NCBI GenBank assembly: GCA_046727855.1
Contig: JBKPDL010000108.1
Coordinates: 1-37,184, forward strand
Length of the DNA stretch: 37,184 nt
Source of the DNA: DASPWV01 sp046727855
GTDB taxonomy: Bacteria > Acidobacteriota > Vicinamibacteria > Vicinamibacterales > UBA2999
Direction of reading: 5' to 3'
The translations under genes and the position numbers were made by a program. Below the pieces are notes generated by a model that saw only the letters and a list, made by a program, of their open reading frames with translations, was not told the origin of the DNA and made no database searches. Positions within the stretch are counted from its first letter, which is position 1, and each line of letters begins with the position of its first letter. Shown here one piece after another: positions 27,405 through 36,044 of the stretch.

Positions 27405-29347
27405 GAGGCAAAGTCGAGGCCGCGTTTGCGGACGATGGTCCGCTGGCACGGGCCATCGATCACTACGAGCCGCGCGACGGGCAACGCCAGATGGCGCGCG
27501 CGGTCGCCGACGTGCTCTCGGACGGCGGGGTGCTCCTCGCCGAGGCGGGAACAGGTACGGGCAAAACGATGGCGTATCTGGTGCCGGCAATTCTGAGCGG
27601 TGAGCGAATCCTCGTCTCCACTGGCACGAAGAATCTTCAGGAGCAGATCTACTTCAAGGATCTCCCCGTTCTCCAGCAGGCACTGCCAGTGAAGTTCACT
27701 GCGACCTACATGAAGGGACGTGCGAACTATCTCTGTCTGCGCCGGTTCGATCAATTTCAGGCGAGCAGCTCCATTCCCCTCGACGACATCGCCGCCTGGG
27801 CGCGGACAAGCGAGACCGGCGATCGCGCCGAGCTCCAGAGTCTGCCGGAAGACAGTGGCGTGTGGAATGAGATCTCCGCCACCGCCGAAACCTGTCTCGG
27901 CGGCGAGTGTCCTCAGTTCCAGCAATGCTTCGTCACGCGGATGCGTCAGCGCGCCGCCGAATCCGATGTCGTGATCGTCAATCATCACCTGCTCTGCGCC
28001 GATGCGGCCGTTCGTGAAAGCTCGTTCGGTGAGGTCATCCCGAACTGCGGCAATCTCGTGGTGGACGAAGCGCACCAACTCGAAGACATCGCCACGCAGT
28101 ACTTCGGGCTTGCGGTGAGCAACTATCGGCTTGAGGAGCTCGTGCGCGACAGCGATCGATTGCTCAACACCGGTGCGATCGGCGACGAGGAGGCCGATCT
28201 GCGCCGCGCGATCGGCCGCGTGTCGGATCACAGCCGCGCGTTCTTTGGCGGCGTGATGATGGCGCGACGCGCCCGCGGCAACTCCATCGAGGATCGACTG
28301 CGTATACGTCCTGAGTGGTTCCGCGATGTACTCGATGACGGCGTCGCCCTGATGAACGCGCTCGATGGCCTCGAGGCCGGCATGGCGCTCGCGGGTGGCA
28401 AAGCAGATGCACCCTGCGCCGGCCGCGAGAACGACGAAGATGCGTTGACGGTGGCACGGCGCGCGGGCGAGATTCGCGACAACCTTCGCTTCCTGCTCGC
28501 AGCGTCGGACCCCGCGTACGTGTATTTCGTCGAGCTGCGCGGACGCGGTGTGTTCCTGCGCGCCGCGCCAATAGACGTCTCGAGCATCATCCAGGAGCAG
28601 TTGTTCGAACGCATGCGAGCAACCGTCCTCACATCCGCGACGCTCGCTGTCGAGGGCTCTTTCGAGTACGCGCGGCAGCGGCTCGGCATCAAGAAGGCGT
28701 CTCAGATGCGCGTCGCGTCCGAGTTCGACTTCCGATCGCAGAGCCTGCTGTATCTGCCGCGGCGCATGCCGCCGCCGCGTTCGCCGGATTTTGCCGACGC
28801 CGTGGCGCGCGAAGTGACCGAAATCCTGAAGCGAACGCAGGGCCGCGCTTTCGTGCTGTTCACGAGTTACGCGACGATGCACGCCGTTTACGAGTCGGTG
28901 ATCGGGACTCTGCCGTACCCGTTGATGGTGCAGGGCACGGCGCCGCGTAACGCGCTGCTTACCGCGTTCCGCTCGACGCCGCACGCCGTGCTTTTCGCCA
29001 CCGCCTCATTCTGGCAAGGCGTCGACGTTGTCGGCAAGCAGCTCAGCTGCGTGATCATCGACAAGCTGCCGTTCGCTTCACCAGGCGATCCGATCACGGC
29101 GGCGCGGATCGAAAACATCACGGCACTCGGCGGTGAGGCGTTCAACGATTATCAAGTGCCGCTTGCGATCCTGACCTTGCTGCAAGGCCTCGGACGGCTG
29201 ATTCGGCACCGCTCGGACCGCGGTGTATTGGCGGTGCTCGATCCTCGGCTGCGAACGATGGGCTATGGCCGTCGGTTTCTGCAGTCGCTGCCGCCCGCGC
29301 CGATCGCTCAAGAATTAGCCGCGATTGATCGGTTTTTCGGCGGATGA
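27365..29347 (+). CDS. dinG: DinG/YoaA-like Fe-S DNA helicase (XPD family)
   Basis: A superfamily 2 5'-3' DNA helicase for D-loop, R-loop or damage processing. It has 660 residues from GTG 27365. Walker A is AEAGTGTGKT (60-69), and the DEAH box is VVDEAH (232-237). Four cysteines between them (Cys124 in NYLC, Cys177, Cys182, Cys188) match the XPD/DinG 4Fe-4S site. C-terminal motifs include LTSATL, FTSYATM, SFWQGVDVVG and QGLGRLIRH. No other ATG/GTG/TTG start in this frame lies near the glyA stop, so a 40-bp overlap with glyA is likely. No Shine-Dalgarno is evident. There is no exonuclease domain, so it is like E. coli DinG/YoaA rather than Gram-positive DinG. Confidence 0.88.
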   Translation: MPQVPPLSRTALLRGKVEAAFADDGPLARAIDHYEPRDGQRQMARAVADVLSDGGVLLAEAGTGTGKTMAYLVPAILSGERILVSTGTKNLQEQIYFKDLPVLQQALPVKFTATYMKGRANYLCLRRFDQFQASSSIPLDDIAAWARTSETGDRAELQSLPEDSGVWNEISATAETCLGGECPQFQQCFVTRMRQRAAESDVVIVNHHLLCADAAVRESSFGEVIPNCGNLVVDEAHQLEDIATQYFGLAVSNYRLEELVRDSDRLLNTGAIGDEEADLRRAIGRVSDHSRAFFGGVMMARRARGNSIEDRLRIRPEWFRDVLDDGVALMNALDGLEAGMALAGGKADAPCAGRENDEDALTVARRAGEIRDNLRFLLAASDPAYVYFVELRGRGVFLRAAPIDVSSIIQEQLFERMRATVLTSATLAVEGSFEYARQRLGIKKASQMRVASEFDFRSQSLLYLPRRMPPPRSPDFADAVAREVTEILKRTQGRAFVLFTSYATMHAVYESVIGTLPYPLMVQGTAPRNALLTAFRSTPHAVLFATASFWQGVDVVGKQLSCVIIDKLPFASPGDPITAARIENITALGGEAFNDYQVPLAILTLLQGLGRLIRHRSDRGVLAVLDPRLRTMGYGRRFLQSLPPAPIAQELAAIDRFFGG

Positions 29348-29405
29348 CGTAGACTGAAAAGACGTTGTCGCGGCTCGGCTTTGCCGCGCCTTGAGGAGTT
29401 TCGAC

Positions 29406-30344
29406 ATGTTCAACACGCTGCGCACCTCGGTCCTGGCGGCCCTGTTTGCGGTCCTCTTTGGCGCTGCCACATTCGCCCAGACCGGCATGATCAAGGGCAA
29501 GGTCACCGATGCCCAGGGCAAGCCTGTCGTCGGCGCCAAGATCACCATCGAGTTTACTGGCGGCATCAATCGCAAGATGGAGACCAAGACCGACAAGAAG
29601 GGCGAGTTTATCCAGATCGGCCTTCAGTCGGGCGCCTACAAGGTCACCGCAACCGACGACAAACTTGGATCGCAGAGCTTCCCTGCCAACGTGCGCGTCG
29701 GCCAGACGCAGGAGCTCAATTTCGTTCTTGCGCCCGGCGCCGGCGGTCCCGGTGAGAATCCGAAGGCGGCAGAGCTGAAGAAGCTCTTTGAAGAAGGCGT
29801 CACGGCAAGCCGCGCAAACAACTACGACGTGGCAATTGAGAAGTTCAACGCCGCTGCCGCCGTCGTTCCCAACTGCCACGACTGCTACTACAACATCGGC
29901 TACGCCTACCTGCAGAAGAAAGACGAGAAGCAGGCAGAGGCGTCGTGGCTGAAGGCGCTCGAGATCAAGCCTGACTACACAGAGGCGTTGAATGGGCTGG
30001 CGACGCTTTACAACAACCAGAAGCGTTTCGATGAGGCCACCGCCATGAGCGCAAAGGCTGCCTCGGCGGGCGGCGCCACGGGCGGCGGCAGCGCCGACGG
30101 CCTTTACAACCAGGGCATCATCCTGTGGAACCAAGGGAAGATCCCAGAGGCCAAGGCGAAGTTTGAAGAAGCGTTGAAAGCCAATCCGAACCACCCCGAA
30201 GCGAACTTCCAGTTCGGGATGGCGTCGCTCAACGAAGGCAAGGTTCCGGAAGCGGTCGCCTCGTTCGAGAAGTACCTCTCGCTTGCGCCTGATGGACAGT
30301 TCGCCGGGCAAGCCAAGGCGATGTTGGCGCAATTAAAGAAGTAG
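29406..30344 (+). CDS. Exported carboxypeptidase-regulatory-like / TPR repeat protein
   Basis: This 312-residue protein has a signal peptide (MFNTLRTSVLAALFAVLFGA..., cut near ATFAQ), a carboxypeptidase-regulatory-like beta-sandwich (about 28-105, with GKVTDAQGKPVVGAKITIE), a Gly/Pro linker, and then four or so TPR motifs (about 120-310, e.g. NIGYAYLQKKDEKQAEASW and FQFGMASLNEGKVPEAVASF). The ATG at 29406 follows GAGGAG by 7 nt. A TTG at 29391 would overlap that site. The protein is probably periplasmic or outer-membrane-associated, acting as a scaffold. This architecture is common in Acidobacteria. The leader contains a hairpin, CGCGGC...GCCGCG (about 29369-29388). Confidence 0.85.
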   Translation: MFNTLRTSVLAALFAVLFGAATFAQTGMIKGKVTDAQGKPVVGAKITIEFTGGINRKMETKTDKKGEFIQIGLQSGAYKVTATDDKLGSQSFPANVRVGQTQELNFVLAPGAGGPGENPKAAELKKLFEEGVTASRANNYDVAIEKFNAAAAVVPNCHDCYYNIGYAYLQKKDEKQAEASWLKALEIKPDYTEALNGLATLYNNQKRFDEATAMSAKAASAGGATGGGSADGLYNQGIILWNQGKIPEAKAKFEEALKANPNHPEANFQFGMASLNEGKVPEAVASFEKYLSLAPDGQFAGQAKAMLAQLKK

Positions 30345-30364
30345 CGCGGGCCTTCAGGCCCGCG
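30345..30364. repeat. TTCA/TGAA-loop hairpin between TPR gene and yggS
   Basis: CGCGGGCC (30345-30352), TTCA, GGCCCGCG (30357-30364) starts on the base after the TAG stop of the TPR gene and ends 5 nt before the yggS GTG. Read on the minus strand the loop is TGAA, matching the hairpins at 801 and 25431. No T-run follows. Confidence 0.7.
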
Positions 30365-30369
30365 ATCCG

Positions 30370-31074
30370 GTGCCTCTCGCCCACATCCCCGAACGCCTCT
30401 CGGAGATCCGCGCGCGCATAGCCGATGCGGCAGCGCGCGCGGGCCGAGACCCGTCGGACGTCCGCCTCATCGCCGTCTCCAAAACTTTCTCCCTCGAGGC
30501 CGTTCGCGCCGCGTACAACGCCGGCCAGCGCGATTTCGGCGAGAATCGCATCCAGGAAGCTCTGCAGAAGATCACCGGATCGCCCGACATGAAGATTCGG
30601 TGGCACCTCATAGGCCACCTGCAATCGAACAAGGCTCGCAAGGCTGCCGAGAATTTCACCGCAGTGCACTCAGTCGACAGCGTCGAGTTATTGCGAAAGC
30701 TTGATCAGGCGGCGGTCGCCGCTGGACGCACGCCGGAATTGCTCGTGCAGGTGGATTTGGCGCTCGAGGCGACGAAATACGGCGCGCCGATCGCCGATGT
30801 TCCCGAAATCGTCGCCCAAGGCGGCAAGTGCAGAGCGGCACGAGTTGTGGGGCTGATGCTTCTTCCGCCGCTGGTCGAGAACCCGGAAGACGCGCGTCCC
30901 TGGTTCCGGCGGCTGCGGGAGCTGCGCGACACCTTGGTCGAATCGGGTGCCGCCCCCGAGCTCCTTCGCGAGCTCTCGATGGGGATGAGCCACGACTTTG
31001 CGGTGGCGATCGAGGAAGGCGCCACGATGATTCGGGTGGGAACGGCAATTTTTGGAGAACGGGAACCGGTATGA
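30370..31074 (+). CDS. yggS: YggS family PLP homeostasis protein
   Basis: This 234-residue PLP-binding protein without known catalytic activity keeps free PLP and amino/keto-acid pools balanced. It has a single TIM-barrel domain like the alanine racemase N-domain. PLP lysine is Lys38 in LIAVSKTFS, followed by FGENRIQEA, WHLIGHLQSNKA, VDLALEATKYGA and LSMGMSHDFAVAIEEGATMIRVGTAIFG. The start is GTG at 30370, and no ATG is nearby. The stop overlaps the divIVA remnant start (ATGA), as expected in the widespread yggS-divIVA order. Confidence 0.95.
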   Translation: MPLAHIPERLSEIRARIADAAARAGRDPSDVRLIAVSKTFSLEAVRAAYNAGQRDFGENRIQEALQKITGSPDMKIRWHLIGHLQSNKARKAAENFTAVHSVDSVELLRKLDQAAVAAGRTPELLVQVDLALEATKYGAPIADVPEIVAQGGKCRAARVVGLMLLPPLVENPEDARPWFRRLRELRDTLVESGAAPELLRELSMGMSHDFAVAIEEGATMIRVGTAIFGEREPV

Positions 31075-31364
31075 AGGTGACACCCCTGGGCGTACGGCAG
31101 CAGCGGTTCAACACGGTGATGCGCGGGTACGACCGCGGCGAGGTCAACGCCTTTCTGGATTCCGGGCTACTTTGCTGCGAGGGCGGCGTTTGCAGCCGCC
31201 GCATCCTTTGCCAGCTGTTTCTGAACGCCATCCGCGTCCGCCGATGCCGAGGACTTGAACGCCTCATCCTGCAGCCCTTCGAGATTGATCTGCACGTTCG
31301 CGGCAGCGCCTTTCGCTGCGGCGTCGACCAGCGCAATACCCACTCCCACGTCGCTGACCGCTGA
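31071..31364 (+). pseudogene. divIVA: Truncated divIVA: first ~31 codons only
   Basis: From the ATG at 31071 the product begins MKVTPLGVRQQRF, then a VMRGYDRGEVNAFLD block, the conserved DivIVA membrane-binding N-terminus (ITPLDIRQQ-F---RGYD--EV--FL). Homology stops at about codon 31 (near 31160). The frame then runs antisense through the 3' end of the cyclodeaminase gene to a TGA at 31364. The whole coiled-coil part that lets DivIVA polymerise at poles and septa is lost. ATGA coupling to yggS is kept. The break lies within about 10 bp of the fchA stop codon, indicating a rearrangement junction. Confidence 0.75.
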
Positions 31365-31793
31365 TCGATTGCCGTGCTGCGCGACGACGCGCGCGAGACG
31401 CATGGCGTCTGCGGCCACCTGCAGCGTGTCGAGCGGCGCCGTCGTTGCGCTTTTGAGCGCGCGCTGAATCGCCTCTTTTCTCGAGGACTTCTCCTCGTCG
31501 GTGCCTTTAGGCAGCCGATACGCGGCCATCACTTGATTGAACGCCTCGGTATCGGCGTCAGCGAGATGCGTGAATCGATCGCGCACGCTGGCGAGCGACG
31601 CTCGCGCCTCGCTCAGAGCCGCGCGCTCTTCGTCTGTGCCCGCGCGCGACCTCGGCAGACCCGCAACCATCATCAGCAGCGACACGCCCATCGCTGCGGC
31701 TATCGCCGCGGCCGTTCCGCCTCCGGGCGTCGGCTCGCTATTGGAGAGCGCATCGAGGAAGCGGCACAACGGCTCGTCAACAAATCGGGGCAT
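31167..31793 (-). CDS. fchA: Formimidoyl-THF cyclodeaminase (FchA / FTCD_C)
   Basis: This 208-residue, mostly helical enzyme converts 5-formimino-THF to 5,10-methenyl-THF and ammonia, the end of the histidine route that gives one-carbon folate. The N-terminal LSNSEPTPGGGTAAAIAAAMG is the family's signature. MAAYRLPKGTDEEKSSR, VAADAMRLARVV and SDVGVGIALVDAAAKGAAANVQINL follow. The ATG at 31793 overlaps hutI by 17 bp, and a TTG two codons upstream is possible. The formiminotransferase domain is absent and must be encoded elsewhere. Members of this family can also be standalone proteins of uncertain activity. Confidence 0.85.
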   Translation of the reverse strand: MPRFVDEPLCRFLDALSNSEPTPGGGTAAAIAAAMGVSLLMMVAGLPRSRAGTDEERAALSEARASLASVRDRFTHLADADTEAFNQVMAAYRLPKGTDEEKSSRKEAIQRALKSATTAPLDTLQVAADAMRLARVVAQHGNRSAVSDVGVGIALVDAAAKGAAANVQINLEGLQDEAFKSSASADADGVQKQLAKDAAAANAALAAK

Positions 31794-33033
31794 TCGCAAT
31801 CCGACCCTTCTTGATTACATGCCGTATCACCGGGGCGCCCACGCGAACGATGTCTGCGAGCGTTCCGTCGATCACCACGGCATCCATCTGCTTTCCAGGT
31901 TCGAGGCTCCCCACGCGATCCGCGCGATCGAGCGATGCCGCGGCGTTGAGCGTGGCGCCGACGAGCGCCTCCTCGAGCGTCATGCCCATACCGAAACATG
32001 CCAGCGTCATCACGAACGGCATCGATGGCGTGAAGCCGCCGCCCGGATTCAGGTCGGTGGCGAGGGCGACTGCCACATCGTGCTCGATCAGCATGCGTGC
32101 CGGGGCGAAGCGTCCCAGCTTGAGGTAAAACGCGGCAGCCGGCAGCAGCGTGGCGACGACATTGGCCTGCGCCATCGCCTTGGCACGGGGTTCATCCACG
32201 AAAATCAAGTGATCGGCGGAGTGTGCGCCTGCTTCGGCGGCAACGGCGGCGCCTCCGCTCGAGGCGAGTTCGTCGGCGTGCACGCGCAGCTTGAGACCGT
32301 GATGCGCGGCGGCGGCGAAAATCGCCCGCGTTTCTTCTGGAGTGAACACGCCGTCCTCGCAAAACACGTCGCACCACTCGGCCAGCTGCTCGCGCGCAAC
32401 AGCAGGCAGCATCTCTTCCACTACCAGCCGGACGTACTCGCGGCGGCGTCCGCGATACGCCACCGGGATTTCGTGGGCGCCCATGAACGTGGCTACGAGC
32501 TCGATTGGTTGGCGCGCGGCGAGAGTACGAATCGCGCGCAGCATCCGCAGCTCTGACGCGGTGTCCAGGCCGTAGCCGCTCTTCACTTCTGCGGTCGTGG
32601 TGCCGCAAGCGAGCATCGCGTGCAGTCTCGGCAGCGCCGCTGCGACGAGTTCCTCTTCGCTTGCGTTGCGGGTTGCGGTCACCGTTTTAACGATTCCGCC
32701 GCCGCGCGCGGCGATGTCCGCGTACCTGGCACCGGCGAGCCGCTGGTGCAACTCGTCGCGCCGATCGCCGGCGAAGAGCAGGTGGGTATGCGGATCCACG
32801 AAGCCGGGAACGACAACCGCGCCGCGCGCGTCGATGATCACGGCATCGGAAACTGCAGTGACCTGCGCGCGACACTCGTCTGCGAATCCGGCGAAGACGA
32901 TGCGGCCGCCGTTGGAGGCGAGCGACGCGTTGTGCAGCGGCGCGGCCTCGCGCTGGCCGGCGCCGCGGCGCGGCGCGGGTCCTGCGCAGGTGTAGATCAC
33001 ATCCGCGTTTTCGATGATGAGATCGGCAGTCAT
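31777..33033 (-). CDS. hutI: Imidazolonepropionase HutI
   Basis: This 418-residue amidohydrolase-fold enzyme opens 4-imidazolone-5-propionate to N-formimino-glutamate, step three of histidine breakdown. Metal and catalytic positions visible are His82 and His84 in FVDPHTHLLFAG, EVKSGYGL, FMGAHEIP, the RVHADE histidine, and ATDLNPGG. It overlaps the cyclodeaminase gene, so the two are co-translated. hutH and hutU are not in the window. No clear Shine-Dalgarno precedes the ATG at 33033. The gene follows yggU after 21 bp. Confidence 0.94.
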   Translation of the reverse strand: MTADLIIENADVIYTCAGPAPRRGAGQREAAPLHNASLASNGGRIVFAGFADECRAQVTAVSDAVIIDARGAVVVPGFVDPHTHLLFAGDRRDELHQRLAGARYADIAARGGGIVKTVTATRNASEEELVAAALPRLHAMLACGTTTAEVKSGYGLDTASELRMLRAIRTLAARQPIELVATFMGAHEIPVAYRGRRREYVRLVVEEMLPAVAREQLAEWCDVFCEDGVFTPEETRAIFAAAAHHGLKLRVHADELASSGGAAVAAEAGAHSADHLIFVDEPRAKAMAQANVVATLLPAAAFYLKLGRFAPARMLIEHDVAVALATDLNPGGGFTPSMPFVMTLACFGMGMTLEEALVGATLNAAASLDRADRVGSLEPGKQMDAVVIDGTLADIVRVGAPVIRHVIKKGRIANAPIC

Positions 33034-33054
33034 GACCGAATTCGCGCTGCGGCG

Positions 33055-33324
33055 CTAACGGCGATCCAGCACCTGGTTCACCGCATCTGCGGCAACGCCG
33101 GTGATTCTCACACGCTTCTGACGGCTCTTGTCTCCCGATACGATGACGACATTGCGCTTCGGGACAGCGAACAGATCGGAAAGGAAGGCAACCAGCTCGG
33201 TGTTGGCAGCACCCTCGACCGGCGGCGCTGCGAGACGAATCAGAATTGCGCCGTGTCGTGTTCCTGCGAGCATGGTCCTACCGGCCCGCGGGATCACTTT
33301 GACATCGAGGACAACCTCGTTCAA
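33055..33324 (-). CDS. yggU: DUF167 / YggU family protein
   Basis: A small protein of unknown role (about 89 residues). The core VKVIPRAGRTMLAG, then IRLAAPPVEGAANTELVAFLSDLF and VIVSGDKSRQKRVRI, is the DUF167 pattern. The frame is open to a TTG at 33381. I choose the TTG at 33324 because family members have only a few residues before VKV-PRA and an AGGG lies 11 nt upstream. YggU often sits beside yggS, yggT and divIVA. Here it is 2 kb from yggS and on the opposite strand, separated by hutI-fchA, which fits a rearrangement. Confidence 0.82.
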   Translation of the reverse strand: MNEVVLDVKVIPRAGRTMLAGTRHGAILIRLAAPPVEGAANTELVAFLSDLFAVPKRNVVIVSGDKSRQKRVRITGVAADAVNQVLDRR

Positions 33325-33431
33325 GCGGCCGGACCCTGTCCTGGCAGCGAAGCTTCGCCTGAGAACCGCCGAGAAAACCAAACAGTTGGCTTCGCTGCCA
33401 TATGTCTTTTTTGCCCCGCTCCGCGCGGGGC

Positions 33432-33501
33432 CTAGACATCTCCTAAGGCGCCAGGAAAACTTGCTTCAAATATCACGCTCTCAGCCTTAGGAGATGTCTA
33501 G
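33432..33501. repeat. 70-bp element with perfect 18-bp inverted ends (MITE-like)
   Basis: CTAGACATCTCCTAAGGC (33432-33449) and its exact inverse (33484-33501) flank 34 bp of unique sequence. No transposase is present. The right arm supplies the TAG stop of lepB. There is no T-run on either outer side, so it is not an intrinsic terminator. A GC hairpin, GCCCCGC...GCGGGGC, adjoins its left side after a TTTTTT run (33405-33410). The 116-bp gap holds nothing else recognisable. Confidence 0.75.
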
Positions 33502-34180
33502 TGAATCTGGTGCAGCAACCGGTCCCAGCGGGTCGCGGTAAATATGCTTGCCAGCGACGACACGAGCCCGCGTAGTCCTGACGGCTGCTCGCCGGTTGGC
33601 GAATCGAACGACCAGTAAATCATCAGCGCGCGGCCTTTCACGTAATTCGCCGGCAGAAAGCCCCAGTAGCGGCTGTCCTGCGAATTGTCGCGATTGTCGC
33701 CCATCATGAAATAGTGATCGGCCGGGACCGTGACGGGACCATAGCGTTCCCGCACGTCGAACGTGGTGGATTCATCCCCCTCGCCCTGCGGAAACAGATA
33801 GTGGGCGTACGGCTCGTCGAGCTTGGACCCGTTGATGTACACCTGCCGTTGCCGCAGCTCGATGGTGTCACCGGGAAGGCCGATGACGCGCTTGATGAAA
33901 TCGCGCTCGGGCTCTTCGGGGAACTTGAAGACGACGACGTCGCCACGGCGCAGGTCGCGCATCGGCAGCAGAATGCGTTCGAGCGTCGAGGCTCGCGGCG
34001 CAAACACGAACTTGTTGACGAGAAGATGATCGCCGACGAGCAGGTTTGGCTCCATCGAGCCAGTCGGAATCTTGAACGCCTGTACGACGAACGTGCGGAT
34101 GAACAACGCGAGGATCACCGCCACGACGATCGATTCGAAGTACTCGCGCACGGTGGATTTGTGGAACGTGGCTTCGGCCA

Positions 34181-34181
<1 letters not shown>
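33498..34181 (-). CDS. lepB: Signal peptidase I (LepB)
   Basis: This membrane-anchored Ser/Lys protease removes signal peptides from exported proteins. It has 227 residues with one N-terminal membrane helix (about 17-35). Nucleophile Ser42 lies in IPTGSMEPNLLVGD, general base Lys97 in DFIKRVIGLPGD, and the GDNRDNSQDSRYWG box begins at residue 161. The ATG shares one base with the lepA stop (TGATG), the classical lepA-lepB order. The stop codon is inside the right arm of the 70-bp inverted-repeat element, so the last few residues may have been set by its insertion. Confidence 0.96.
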
Positions 34182-35998
<1,817 letters not shown>

Positions 35999-36019
35999 TA
36001 TGCCGCAAGGGTGGTGACC

Positions 36020-36039
36020 GGCCGGCCCAAAGGCCGGCC
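36020..36039. repeat. Hairpin GGCCGGCC-CAAA-GGCCGGCC between gltA and lepA
   Basis: Perfect 8-bp arms with a 4-nt loop lie in the 46-bp gap between the gltA stop (36045) and the lepA start (35998). Each arm is itself a palindrome. It is similar in size and placement to the TGAA-loop hairpins, but with a different loop. No T-run follows. Confidence 0.6.
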
Positions 36040-36044
36040 GCCAC

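Noticed and set aside
27383..28984. A 533-codon open frame antisense to the helicase gene
   Set aside because: It mirrors the GC-rich codons of dinG, has no recognisable domain, and dinG has all its motifs on the other strand.
29142..30332. A 396-codon antisense open frame over the TPR gene
   Set aside because: Low-complexity Val/Leu/Gly-rich translation, no domain, and it is opposite a gene with a signal peptide, a ribosome site and TPR motifs.
33405..33431. An intrinsic terminator (GC hairpin with six T's)
   Set aside because: The T-run precedes the hairpin on the plus strand and reads as A's after it on the minus strand, so it is in the wrong place for both directions.
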